The position numbers were made by a program, and so were the translations under genes. From positions 2,198,501 to 2,262,500 of the forward strand of contig SNVD02009519.1 of the NCBI GenBank assembly GCA_013180625.2: 64,000 bases of DNA. The letters run 5' to 3'. Shown in pieces: positions 36,835-53,182 of the stretch; the stretch's first letter is position 1; the number at the start of each line of letters is the position of its first letter. The notes beneath the pieces are model-generated. The model made no database searches and had not been told where the DNA came from. It was given only the letters and a program-made list of their open reading frames with translations. The stretch comes from Boswellia sacra (Eukaryota > Streptophyta > Magnoliopsida > Sapindales > Burseraceae).

Positions 36835-37690
36835 TGAACTCTCTAGAGGTATACTCGCCTCCGTTATCTGATCGAAGGCATTTTAATTTCTTACCCGTTT
36901 CACGTTCTACCATGGCGTGAAACTCCTTGAACTTCTCCAGAACTTCATCCTTCGTCCTGAGGAAATAAACCCACACTTTCCGAGATGCATCATCAATAAA
37001 GGTCAAGAAATACCTTTTACCGCCTAAGGACTCGACTTCGAGAGGTCCGCATACATCACTGTGTACTAGCTCCAATAGCTTTGATTTCTTCACTGATGAG
37101 GAGCTGAATGACACCCTCCGTTGTTTCCCGTACAAACAATAGTCGCAAGGATGAGACGCTGCATCCTTGGAAACAGTGATCAGCTTCTTTTTCTGAAGGG
37201 TTGATAAACCCTTTTCACCCATGTGACCGAGCCTTTTATGCCACAAATCTAGAGGTACCATGTGCTCTGCTACATGAAGGCTCTCTCCGTTTATCTTTAC
37301 ATGAGTCCTGTAAAGATTGTCACATAATTTACCTCGAGCAACCACCATGACCCCTTTCAACATCTTCCATGTACCGTTGGTGAAGCAGCTCTCATAACCT
37401 TGCTGATCAAAGGCTTTTACCGAGAGCAAGTTGAGTCGAAGATCTGGCACATGACGAACGTCTTTCAAAGTTATTTTGCATCCGACGTTCGTTAGGAATT
37501 GAATATCACCAATTCCCATGATTTTGGCGGTGCTGTTGTTTCCCATCTTCACTATCCCAAAGTCTCCTGCTTTGTACGTGGTGAAGATTTCTCTGCAAGG
37601 AGTGACGTGGCAGGAAGCTGCTGTGTCAATGACCCATTCTACTCCTTGTCCGCTGTGTGGAAGCACGTCTCTTCTGCACAGATGGTTACA
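36800..37690 (-). pseudogene. copia protease and integrase N-terminal half (frame-shifted)
   Basis: This frame is -1 relative to gag. It contains the protease motif VIDTAASCHVT, the gag-pre-integrase linker (NLLSVKAFDQQGY), the integrase zinc-binding region (LGHMGEKG ... CDYCLYGKQRR), the first catalytic Asp (HSDVCGP) and the second (RSDNGGEY). It ends in a stop shortly after AYCRK because of an extra base near 36815-36822; integrase continues in the next frame. Confidence 0.88.
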
Positions 37691-38517
37691 TCTTCTACCA
37701 CTGTAACTCGTGGTTCTTCGCTGCTTTGTGCCTGTGAACTCTCCTGGTTCTGCTTCCGAAGACTGCGACAATTTCTCTTCAAATGTCCCTCTTTGCCACA
37801 GTTGTAGCACTTGTATGTGGGTCTCCGCCCATCTGATGACCTGCCCCTTGATCTGCCTCTGCTTTTGCTTCTACCTCTTCTCCAGTCTTCACCTCGAGAC
37901 TGTCTTCCTCGATTCTCTGTGATGTAGGCTTCATCTTGACTGGCGCCTGCATCTTTTCTTCTTGCCTCCTCGTTCATTAAGGCATCCTTAACCATTGATA
38001 GGGTAAGTCTGCCTCCGGGTGCTGAATTACTGATGGAGACCACTAGTGTCTCCCATGAATCTGGAAGGGAACTGAGAAGTAGAAGTGCTTGTTCTTCGTC
38101 TCCAAGCTGTAACTCGACTGCTGTCAACTGATTCACCAAGTTCTGGAACTCACTTGTATGTTCTGCTACAGGAGTTCCGCTCCGCAACTTCAAGTTCACA
38201 AGCCGTCTCATCAGGATGGCTTTGTTCCGTGCTGACTTGGCTTGATACATACTCTCTAATTTTTTCCATAGAGTATATGCATCTGTTTCTTTGGCTACAT
38301 GGTGGAAGACACTATGATCGATCCATTGTCTGATCTGACCGATGCATTTTCTGTTAATTTTCTTCCACTCTGCCTCTTTTTCTGTCTCAGGTCTCTGCCC
38401 TTCAAATTCTATAGGATCATATAGGTCCTTACAACTAAGGAGATCCTCCATCCTGGGTCTCCATAGTGTGTAATTTGTAGCAGTCAATTTTATCATGGCT
38501 CCGGATGATTCTTCCAT
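37639..38517 (-). CDS. copia gag polyprotein region
   Basis: 292 residues starting MEESSGAMIKLTATNYTLWR. The Gag core has the YTLWKKLESMY and LLLLSSLPDSW motifs typical of Tnt1/Tork-type elements. An Arg/Ser-rich stretch (about 205-232) precedes a CCHC zinc knuckle, C237-x2-C-x4-H-x4-C250. Gag packages element RNA. The frame ends at TAG (37639-37641), while protease continues in the -1 frame. That is either a one-base deletion or a frameshift site, and a deletion is more likely because pol has a compensating insertion further on. Confidence 0.9.
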   Translation of the reverse strand: MEESSGAMIKLTATNYTLWRPRMEDLLSCKDLYDPIEFEGQRPETEKEAEWKKINRKCIGQIRQWIDHSVFHHVAKETDAYTLWKKLESMYQAKSARNKAILMRRLVNLKLRSGTPVAEHTSEFQNLVNQLTAVELQLGDEEQALLLLSSLPDSWETLVVSISNSAPGGRLTLSMVKDALMNEEARRKDAGASQDEAYITENRGRQSRGEDWRRGRSKSRGRSRGRSSDGRRPTYKCYNCGKEGHLKRNCRSLRKQNQESSQAQSSEEPRVTVVEDVTICAEETCFHTADKE

Positions 38518-38654
38518 TTTAGAATAATTAATTCACTAAAATGGAAATTGAATTTCAAAAATCCGAGCCCACCGTTACGTCCGGAACGGTCAAATTAGGT
38601 GGAATAGCCTCTTCCGGGGCTCAAAAATTCTTTTTATACAATAAATACTAAGCT

Positions 38655-39070
38655 TGGAAACTTTAAGGACTAAACTGAAATTTCCTAAGGGCTAAACTGA
38701 AATTTCAGAAACTAAAGGGGGCACAATGTCATTCACCAGAACTACAGGGGCCAAACTGATATTTCCTAGGGACTGAAATGTAAATTTCATAAACTCAGGG
38801 GGGCAAAAGGTAATTACCCGGAAATACAGGGGCCAAAATGAAATTTTCCCACGATTTGCTGACGTGTCAGATGGGGTCCACAGTGCTGACGTGGCTCTGA
38901 CGTGGCGTGCTGACGTGTCAGATGGGGTCCACAGTGCTGACGTGGCTTGATGACGTGGCGTGATGACGTGTCCGGCTGACGTGGCTTGCTGACGTGGCGA
39001 TTTGCTGACGTGGCTTGCTGACGTGGCGAAAAGGTCGCTGACGTGGCTGATGACGCGGCGCTGACGTGGT
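38655..39070 (-). repeat. Repeat-rich leader of the copia element, including a TGACGTGG array
   Basis: Two repeat families lie in the untranslated leader. 38859-39070 carries thirteen TGACGTG sites and one TGACGCG, mostly as GCTGACGTGGC units with variable spacers. 38655-38850 carries a degenerate unit of about 40-50 bp around GGGGCCAAACTGAAATTTCC. TGACGTGG has the ACGT core recognised by plant bZIP factors. The leader has no long ORF on the coding strand. Confidence 0.9.
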
Positions 39071-39342
39071 CGTCTTCTTCCTTGGAATGGCGCGTGCAGC
39101 GCGTGGGGCGAGTGACGCCCACTCGCAGACCAGTTCGGAGGCGCGTGCGGCGCGTGCGGCGTCTCTGGATGTCGGATCGGTCGCCGGAAAATTGCAGAAT
39201 GATCAGGACGTCGTCACGAACACACTGGACACTTCAAATTCGAAATTCGATGACTTTCCGAAAAATCGAAATTTTCCAGAAACAGGGGACAAATTTTCTC
39301 TGAATTTTTCCTTTCTGTTCTGACGTTCCAGGAGCTCAACGA

Positions 39343-39355
39343 GGCTCTGATACCA
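39343..39355 (-). other. Primer binding site of the full-length copia
   Basis: TGGTATCAGAGCC on the minus strand, two bases after the 5' LTR; complementary to initiator tRNA-Met. Confidence 0.92.
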
Positions 39356-39357
39356 CT

Positions 39358-39756
39358 TGTTGGGATGTAATGATCAACTCAGAACAGAATTTGGGAGAAA
39401 AATTACTTGTATTAACAGAGAAAATTAATGTACAAGAATTATACAAAAACTCCCCTAAATTTCTGGAGCTCTCCTGGCTCTCTCTCTCAATCCTAAACTC
39501 TCTGGTTTAGACTCTGGACTCTCTCTGGAATCTCAGTGATGCTTAAACAAGGCAGAATTCGTCCCATATTTATAGGAAAAATTCTGCATACAAATTCAAA
39601 TCAAATTTGGCTACTTCCTTTGATTTTCAAAATTGGAGGTGCCTAACAAATTTGACTCTAAATACATTCACATGGGAGGGATTCTGGAAGCCATGCATGT
39701 CATGCATGAGCTCAGCAGAATTCTAGAACTCATGCATGTCATGCATGAGCTCATCA
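39358..39756 (-). repeat. 5' LTR of the full-length copia
   Basis: Same 399 bp as the 3' LTR apart from five substitutions. It drives transcription toward lower coordinates: TATA box at about 39564-39576 and RY motifs at 39692-39754 in U3. It is followed by the primer site at 39355-39343. Confidence 0.97.
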
Positions 39757-39761
39757 CTAGC

Positions 39762-42341
39762 TACTTCCTATTTCTTTGTAAAAATATGTCTAATTTTGCG
39801 TTCAATTATTATCCTTATTTAATTAATTGTCTTAGCTATCTTATTTAATTAATTATTATCCTATGTATACCTAGCTACGCCCTTCCTGTTTAAGTTTTCA
39901 GTTATCTTGTTCAAAACTTGTCCCATTATGTGATTCTACATAAATAAGTTATAAAATATCCTACATCAATAAAGGGAATGGAACTTGATGGTTATTTAAT
40001 TGTTTGAACGCATTTTGGAAGTGGATATAGGTAATCATAGGCGGACCTACAGTTAGACCAGAGGGGGGCCACTAAAAATTTACAATGTTATTGCACCCCT
40101 TAAATTTCAACTATCGCAAATTTACCCTTATATAAAAATTACTTCATCTTAATAAATATATTTTCTTATAAAAATTACCTGATTTTAACAATTATTACTC
40201 ATGCTAGTGATTTTAAAAATTATTTCTCATGTTAGTGGATTCATCTTTGATTTTATGTGTTGTTTCTACTAAATTCTCTTAGAGTTACAGAATTGGGTGG
40301 GTTCACTCATATGTCTCTATTTTATGTTATTGTATAACTGAAATATCATAATATATATATTCATACAATTTATTTAGAAGTTATTTATAATATAAATAAT
40401 CATAATAGATTTCAAAGATTATTTGCAATATATATGTACACTACATCATCAATCTAACTTTTTTTTTAATTTTCTTTGAATTCAATTCATCATTAATATA
40501 TTAATTTATATATAATCTTAAATTTAGATAATCAAATAGTACAAAAAATAAATTCTCTAGTTATAAACTATCAAAATCCAAATATTAAATATAAAGTGTT
40601 AATTTAATTATAATAAAAAAACTTTAAAACTACTCTCTCTCTCTCTATATATATATATATATGTCTCTCTCTCTATATATATATGTTAAAAAACTTTTTC
40701 AAACTATAATATATTACTTTAGTCTTACACAAATATATACACATATATATAATCAAAAATAAAAAATGATCTAATTTTTTATTTATCTAAAAATTATTTT
40801 AAATATAATTAATTATTAATTATTATATTTAATTATATATTTATTTTAATTCTAAACTATATGGTACCCCTCTAAATAAAATTTATGAGTCCGCCACTAG
40901 ATAATGATTGTTATAGTTCTTCGATCAATTGGGTGTGTTTAAATATTTTTTTTTATAACTTTTCTGTATAGTGTGCTTTCAAATTGTTGATCTGTGAAAG
41001 GTGTTATCGGGGTTGATTGTTGCTTTTCCTTTTCTCGTCTCTATAACCAATAATAAGGTGATGCAAATGTTATTGATATTGCTAAAAAAAAAATAAATGT
41101 TTTCGAATCCAATTTGCTTACAGTTTGATTGGAAGTAATTATAGCATTTTTGGAGTTAAAAAAGTCTTTATTGCTTTTGAGAAATAATTTTCGATTTACA
41201 TTTGGTTTACAGAAGGCTTTCTTTTTAATAAAAAAAAATATTTGAAGTGCTGGATATTAATTCGATAAATTCATTTTTCACATAACGCTTTCAGTAGTTT
41301 TTGCAAAAATTACTAGTACTTTCTAAAGACACAAGTCCTAAAACATGTCCTAACACAAGCAAAGCTGTTGAAATTTACGAATTATTTCTCAGGCTAACTA
41401 ATTTGATGTCTATTTCTTTGTGTGTTTTTGGCAGGAGCTTCTGTCTTTCCCGGATGCCATTATTTCCTTCTGCAAATGCGTGCTTTTGGAAGCTTTCTCT
41501 AAAAGATAACATCTATTTAATTATTGTTCTTCTTAATTTTTCTATATTGGCTTTCATATATAGAAACCATCAAGTTTCAGCGTGTTACAGGTTCATTGTG
41601 AATCTCTTTCTATTGGAAGTATTATAATTATAGTTAGTTTTATCCAGATTTTTACTAATCAGTTCATCAGTTGCCCCCCATTCTCATTAGAATGCTTGAA
41701 TTTTACCATAAATGCAGACTGCAGTCTTCGACGATGTTTAATTAGCCCAACTTCGTGACTTGCTCTCCTTGAATACACACAAAATATTACAGAAGTGGTA
41801 TTGTCCCAAAATTGCATCCCACAAAGTTACATGTTTATGCTAAAGGTGTATAGTGTACACATTAACCAAAAATTATTGTCCATAAGCGTATTGATGAGAA
41901 CATATAAAAGATTTAATAGTGGACAATAATTTTAAGGTGCCATGGTCGTTATTCGTTATTTCTATCACTTTTACTTTCCCCATCCATGCATGATATATAT
42001 TGTTTATTAATTTGTCCTCTCAATACATGTTGGCAATTCAGATATCCATTTGGGCTTTAACAAGTGGGTGCCAAGTCCAGTATTGTATCTTCATTGTTCA
42101 CTAAATTCGACGATTTGTTGAAGGTTTTCGGTTTTTTCCAGATTGGACATCTTGGTCTTCCATTGACCTTTTACTGAGATTTCAACATAGTAATAGCCTC
42201 TTATAAGAGGGTGAGCCTTTAAACCCGAAAAAAAAAAATCAATATTCGGTTTTAAGTAATACTCATTATTACATTAGATTTTAAAAATTATTTTTTTACT
42301 TAAGTACTTGTATTTTTAATTTTGAAAATAATTTACATAAT

Positions 42342-42380
<39 letters not shown>
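39762..42380. other. AT-rich spacer with small repeats
   Basis: No gene supported. It holds a possible degenerate element (40039-40898), CT/AT microsatellites near 40635-40685 and an (AT)n run at 42344-42381. A segment at 41318-41386 recurs diverged at 46808-46876. Confidence 0.6.
40039..40898. mobile_element. Possible degenerate inverted-repeat element
   Basis: The left end AGGCGGACCTAC and right end GTCCGCCACT are partly complementary (GGCGGAC / GTCCGCC). The flanks AGGTAATCAT (40029-40038) and AGATAATGAT (40899-40908) match at 8 of 10 bases, as a decayed target duplication would. No ORF inside. Confidence 0.4.

Positions 42381-42381
<1 letters not shown>
42344..42381. repeat. (AT)n microsatellite
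   Basis: Pure AT dinucleotide run of about 19 repeats in spacer. Confidence 0.95.
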
Positions 42382-42383
<2 letters not shown>

Positions 42384-42389
42384 ATTATT

Positions 42390-42860
42390 GAATTAACAGA
42401 TTATTGGTCAATTAGATAACAACACAATTAAAAAGTCGATTTCTAAAATTGATTTTCTTTTGTATAAAATCTTATTACTGTGGTGGAGAATAATCTTTAT
42501 ATATATTATAAGAACAAAGAAATTGAAAAAGTAATTTTTAAGGATGTATATCATCGGTTCGACCATTCACACAAATCATGAAATAATAAGACCAAAAACA
42601 AAATATAATCATCAAAGGATAAGCATGCTCTTTTATTAATATATCCACTAGCTACATATAAGACTAAGAACAAAATGTAATCATGAAATAATAGGATCGT
42701 GCTTCTTCCACTATGGTTGATTTTGTAGACACATTTTTCTCTGCACTATATATGCTGCTGTTTTCCCCAACATTTAGGCCAGGCTCCAAACTTAATGGGA
42801 TCATCTAACTTTTTGAATATTCATAGTAAAAGCTGCGTGATCCACTAAAACAACCGTACA
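42390..42860 (-). pseudogene. Relic flanks of a deleted chitinase duplicate
   Basis: 42545-42660 resembles the 3' flank of the intact chitinase (43200-43315; shared AAAGGATAA-CATGCTCTTTTAT). 42695-42860 resembles its 5' flank (44460-44612; shared GCTTCTTCCACTATGGTTGA and, further on, AAAAGCTG-GT--TCCACTAAA). The two flank copies lie next to each other with no chitinase coding sequence between them. Sequence further downstream (42390-42510) also matches 42890-43020. The order equals a tandem duplicate that has lost its ORF. Confidence 0.65.
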
Positions 42861-43402
42861 TTCCCATCCAACACATGACCAAAGAGAATTGGGCTAATAC
42901 ATTTTGTGAAATAAATATAGAATTATCGAACTAGTGCTTAGTTACATAAAAGCGCGATTAAAAATTTGATTCTAGAATTGATTTTGTTAGTATAAAATCA
43001 TATAGTGGAAATTTTCTATATATTTTTAATTTAATCAAATATTTATCCGTTACATTAATGTGTCTTATGTGCATTTATCAGTATTATGAAAACTTATTCA
43101 AGAAATACTTAAATTTTTTTATTTTTTAATTTAAAAATTATTAATATAAATACAAAGAATGTGGAGGGTAATTTTAAGGTTGCGGGCATATTCTTCCCTT
43201 CAAAAATATCGATTCAACCAATCGCACAAATCTGGAAATAATAACACTAACATCAAAATATAATTATCAAAGGATAAACATGCTCTTTTATTTATAAATT
43301 TATTTGCTACATAGATGGATCCCAGCTGACAGTGCTAAGTAAGGCAAATTTATTTATGTAGTGTTTCATACACTTAATTTCCTTGAAGCAATTTTTGCAG
43401 CT

Positions 43403-48137
<4,735 letters not shown>

Positions 48138-51100
48138 TTACAAAATAGATGTTACTCGAACTGAGTGATCAGCTGAACCGGTCAAGAATATCGGCAAGGT
48201 TGGGTGCCAATCCACCGTTGTTATTGCTGCACTATGGGGAAGAGTTCTCAATCCACTTGAATGACCTCGAACCTAAATCAAGTTAACAACTTAAAAAAAA
48301 AAATAAGTAATTTACCATGACAATAACACTTGAATCTGAAAAGACAGAGAGACAGAGGGAGAGAGACCTGATAAATTGGTGCCCTTACTGAACCAGATGT
48401 CACCAATAATCTCCTCCCTTCAGCTTCCAGAGCCATCTCATCTCTACAATGTTTCGAGGACTCAGGGTTATAGAACCTGCAGAACAAAAAAATCCCTGTA
48501 ATAACATTGTCTCTTCTAAAAATTTGCAGGCAAAATACTGAGGATGAAACAATGGAAACATCGAGTTGAGCCGGAGCATGATGGGATGTTCCACTGCAAA
48601 ACTAAGTCATTTTGTAAGAAACACTCATTTACATGGGAAAAAAAAGGCAGCAAATGCATGCAGGTGATATTGTACAGCAACAAATATCATAAGAATGGTC
48701 TTCAGATGTTTCCAGTTTGAAGTCAAATTTTTTAGAATGTTGAGAACACTAAAAGCTTCATATTTAGTCTCAAAATGATCAAAGAAATCCATAAATCGCA
48801 ATATTTGAAAGTTAAGGTGTAGTGCACATGATTGACATTATTTTTTCTAAGCCAAATAGGATACAACCACAGAGTTATACAAATTCTGAGGTGCCAATTT
48901 GTCCAAAATACCTGCTGCCACAATTCCTCGACCAAAGGACCCGACCTTGATTTTGCAAGCTCCACTCAATTATCTAACAGAGAAAAATCAAATTTTATGA
49001 TTTCTTCACATTCAGCACAATGAAAAAGCACAAAGTTTTACATAGATCAAAGAACACTGATGAGATATTAATATTGTTTAAGCAAGCCAAAATTAATCAG
49101 CAAATGAAAACACTTACCTTTCCATCCGATCCCAAGCTAAAAATGCTAGTTTCATCAGGACCAAAGAGAATCGAGCTAATAGCAGAATCATGCGCAGGCC
49201 ATCCCGTAATTTGTAGACCAGCAGACATGTCTTTGTCAAGTTAAGGGCACATGTACTCAGCAAATATGCAAGCACACACTCTCCTGACATGTGTATAAAC
49301 GGAGAACTATTCTCTTTTCCGTAGTGACACAGCACAACATGAAAGGCAGATAAGCCTTTCAATGAAAAGGTGTCCTCAAAATCATATATAAAGCCTTAGC
49401 CACTCAACTATTACATCAAACCTTATAATTATAAAAGGATACCAAACATGTGTATCATTCCATCAATTGCAGAAGCCGCTAGAATTTTTCCGTTGTGATT
49501 AAAGCATAGGGAAGTTATTGCCGGTGGATCTTCACCAAGAGGAAGGACTGTCTTCATGCAAGCTGAAATTCAGTATTGTACAAACTGGCAACAGTATTCA
49601 AACAAGAAGTTCAGTGCACATACCATAGCTTTCCATGTCTTCATGTTCCACACAGTTAATGAAGCAAACCCCCAACTATCAATATAACTTGAGCCAATCC
49701 TGCAAAGTCATGCAATTAAGATCATCACTTCCAGTTAACTGCATTAAAATATTCATTTGAAAGTTGAGATTATGAAGAAATACCTTCTGGATGCTGCTGC
49801 AGAAACAAAAATTGGTTCTACGGGGCTGCATTTTAGGTCCAAGACACTACAGCCAAACAAAAATGTGAATCAGGAGCATAAAGTAATTTATTTTTAATTG
49901 CCGACAGTAATTGAAGTACCTAGGAAATGCTTCAGTTGTATTGAGATCACAGACAACTCTCTTAGCGTCAACATTCCAAGCTTTAATGCCTCCATCAGCA
50001 GTGCCAATTAGAAGCTTTTGTAAAAAGAAAGGCAAAATTAGAACTAGGTACTTCAGATCTCAAATAACAGAACATATAGAACTTCATTAATATTTACTAA
50101 ATTTGCCATATCATATACCAAGCGGTCAGATTTACATTCCCACTCAAGCGACATTATCTCAGCCCCACAGTATATAGTTGCATTTCTAGAAGCTGGAGTT
50201 GACGATTCATATGTCCATATCCTTTGTCGAACATGCATAGGTTCAGAGTTAGCAGGCAAATTAGACGTGAGAAAATAATCAAGTAGTTGAAGAACAACTA
50301 TAAGTAATTGAGGGATGTCAAGGGATACCCCTTGCATGCTCAATAAACCAAAGAGAATTCAATTTTGCTCCAAATTAGGTGTTAATTTTGAGATTTTTAA
50401 CCACAGTCAGAATTAATCCATTTGAACAGACCAACTAATTGAACAGGTCAAACACAAACACAAATTTATGCTGATTAGATTATGACAGGCACAATCAGAA
50501 CTGCCTAACAAGCTTAGTGAAATACCCTGGTAGTCTCACACAAGGACCACCTGTGTGAGACTATACGATTAAGCAGCCTGAGACTGTCAGAAAACCTTGG
50601 AGTTAACCCTATGTCACCTACTTCAATTACTTACCTAACAGTGCCATCCACAGAAGCACTAGCTATGTTGTTTCCAGATGCAGAAAACCGGCAGCAACTG
50701 ATGGGACTTGTGTGGCCCAGAAATGTCTCCTAAAGAACATATGAGAAATAGTTACACATACAGTAATAGCACCAAGGTATGAGTAAAAAAGTCATTCTCT
50801 AATTCAAGAAAGGAGGCACAAACTGCAGAAGGGAGAAAGTTAAATTCATTTATGGGAATATTAAAAACACAAATATGTTTAAAGCAATTTACCTGGAAGT
50901 CTACTTTCACTTCAGGGAAATCTTCCTCTCCCTGTATCTCTCTACCATTCTCTGCCACAAATCCAATGATAGATTTTAACAACTAAGAGTTCCAAAATTT
51001 TATAATTTAACCAGTTAACCTATTCAAGTGACAAACAAATTTGAATCCATGAGACACAAAGATTAATTCGGTTTATCCTCTATGAAAACATCAGTAGCCA

Positions 51101-53164
51101 GTTCAATGCCACTAATAAATGCCTTCCATTTTTCTTGCTCAAATCTATTATAAAAACCATGACTCAAAATAAGGATATCTGCCCCTGACGCAATCTTTCT
51201 CTAGCATTTTAAAATCTGACAAACGCCTCCTCACTTCTTTTCAGCAAGCATTATCATAACATCAGCGGCCCACTTTTTAAATCAAACCTACTCCAAATAT
51301 TCCAAATTTTAATAGTTTCTACATGCATATTGCTTTCTTTTCACCCTCATTTTTCTGCTGTACACCTCAACAGCCTCACCCTTGATGCAATTGTACCACA
51401 TTCATGTCAAATCTTGGTTGCTATCATTAAACACCATAAATATAGCTGGTCACCAGCCTTATCAATTCTTTAGCCTCATTTCATAAAGACAACAAATACA
51501 AAACAAACACATACCAGTGCAAGGATTATCATAGTACATTTGAATGGCATCACCAGCTCCAGCATCTTCAGTATCAAGATTTGAAGGAGAACTTGAATCA
51601 TTTCCGGACTTGGATGCAGTATATCTTGAAAAAACTTTGGAGGGTACACTAGTGGCCATTTCCTGAGTCAGATCTGTTTCATCCAAATCCTTAAAAGCAG
51701 TAGCACACGCTTCTTGACTGTTTGCAGATAGAAGAACATTTTCTTCATGCATGCTACTTAACGAAGTTGAACTCTTAGACGGTCCTAGACTTGCATCCTT
51801 TACTGACTCAGCATTACTTGCAATTTTAGGTGCCAAAATAATGTCAGCTTAATTGAGAACATTTGATAAGCAAACCACCAAAGTCCCAATAAAAACACTA
51901 AAGAAAACTCTTACTTCCTTAACCGGTATAACTGAGCATCTTTTTCCTCCAATAAGGCCTGAAGTTGAGACAGCTTAACATTTAATTGCTTGATGTCCTT
52001 TTTGAGACGATTGACAGTGTTCTTCTCTGAACTAATCTTCAAGAGGGCAGGAAGACTTGGTTTAGTTAAGGACAAATTCTTCAAAAACCCATTATGTTTG
52101 TCAGAAAGTTGAAGAAAACTACATAATGCTCACTCAGTGACAATTCTGAGAAATAAATTGGAATGTCTACCTCCTGGTTTAGAACAGGAATCAAAGACTT
52201 GTTTGGGGCACATGGATTAGATGGGTAAATTCAAAAAGCTCCAACCACAAAACCCTTTTTAAAGAAACCTTGTTCACACTAAATATTTGAAAGTTCTGAA
52301 CCTTACAGGCAAAGCTTTTTGTAAAAAATCACATTTCCCATGAATGGAGTTAGGATTTCAGAGCAAATAAACTCAATCAATATATAAATTCTATGTAGTA
52401 TGTATATCCTTGCGTGCTACGGCTTCTCATATATGGTTGTAAATGTGATTAAATCTGTGATATAAAGCATGGAATGACAATAAAATACATCAAAAACTAC
52501 ACTCAGATTCAACCAAAATATATATGTGTGTATGTGTGTGTGTTATATATATATATATATCTCAAGGATATGAGTTCCATTGAAGAGCTCGCTAAAAAAA
52601 TTCCTCACAGAAAGTCGCAAGGCTTCAAACCACTCCTTTGAGAAATATATGCGAAACTGAGGATCCAAGCTTGGATTCTTCAAATAAGGAATGACTGCAC
52701 GCATGCCCATTATTGTAAATGAATGAGAAATCACTGCTTGAAAACAGAACTAAATGAATAAGTGACAACCCACCAAACCATGGAGCCCAATCTTGGCCCC
52801 TCCGCAACAAATCATTTCCATTCGTTCCAAAAAACTCGACAACTTTGTCTTTTCTTCCTGATTGTAAGGCATGAACTATATAGTAGCGTAGGATAGAGAC
52901 CTCCAGTTTTGATAGAGTAGCAGTAAGTACAGTCTCAGATGAGGATGAAAAGCATTGCTTGAAAAAGTTCAGCAGACTAACTAATTTTTCGGCTTGAAAC
53001 TTGGGAATATACACCGAGAAGATTAACTCTAATATATTATCCACTTGAAACCCTTTGCCTATATCCGTGCCTAATTCATTCTCAAAAGCTTGCAAAGTAT
53101 TTGTAAACCCTCTGAACACAAGAAACTCTCTCACCAGCTCTTCAGCATATAGCATCTTTTCCAT
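48138..53164 (-). CDS. WDR91: WDR91 homologue (LisH, coiled coil, WD40 repeats)
   Basis: In animals WDR91 acts with WDR81 on endosomes to restrain PI3-kinase and aid early-to-late endosome conversion; the plant role is not established. Fifteen exons: 53164-52774, 52694-52572, 52059-51915, 51816-51515, 50951-50893, 50729-50635, 50221-50119, 50014-49920, 49846-49784, 49699-49624, 49551-49443, 49230-49118, 48973-48912, 48476-48368, 48272-48138. They total 1,980 nt, 659 codons plus stop. The LisH start MEKMLYAEELVREFLVFRGF and the following WAPWFVIPYLKNPSLDPQF match the animal N-terminus. A coiled coil (172-220), a Ser-rich linker (220-320) and WD40 repeats (about 340-659) follow. Intron 2 has ATATCCTT...AC ends. 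A 5' UTR intron (about 53656-53183) is likely. No lesions. Confidence 0.9.
52060..52571 (-). other. Candidate U12-type AT-AC intron in the WDR91 homologue
   Basis: The 5' site is ATATCCTT, the exact U12 consensus. TCCTTAAC (52072-52065) matches the U12 branch site. AC at 52061-52060 is the only acceptor that keeps frame (codon C|CA, then AGT CTT CCT). A GT-AG alternative is not available at the exon 2 end, and using the nearby AG puts a stop seven codons in. The branch-to-acceptor distance of about six bases is short. Confidence 0.7.
52503..52560. repeat. TG/AT compound microsatellite inside the AT-AC intron
   Basis: A TGTG-rich run followed by an (AT)n run lies 4 bases past the intron 5' site consensus in intron 2 of the WDR91 homologue. 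Confidence 0.85.
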
Positions 53165-53182
53165 CTTATCATGCTAGACCTG

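Larger units (their letters stand above)
34083..39756 (-). mobile_element. Full-length Ty1/copia retrotransposon
   Basis: 5,674 bp with two 399-bp LTRs (34083-34481 and 39358-39756). Each reads TG...CA, and they differ at only five positions (about 1.3%). A 5-bp target duplication CTAGC flanks them (34078-34082 and 39757-39761). On the minus strand the order is LTR, primer site, long leader, gag, protease-integrase, RT-RNase H, polypurine tract, LTR, the copia order. It inserted about 100 bp past the stop of pseudogene B. Two frameshifts and a change in the RT active site suggest this copy is no longer autonomous. Confidence 0.97.

Noticed and set aside
36800..36871. Start codon for the 768-codon copia frame at 36834
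   Set aside because: The ATG is created by the integrase frameshift; protein similarity begins about ten residues later, so this is not a genuine translation start.
41301..41627. Plus-strand ORF of 108 codons
   Set aside because: Low-complexity hydrophobic translation, no family resemblance, AT-rich spacer.
48477..48593. Possible extra exon (in frame) of the WDR91 homologue
   Set aside because: It is open and in phase with exon 14, but the join NCGS|RFYNPESS without it matches the family better, and the extra segment has no WD40 character. Kept as intron; retention would still keep frame.
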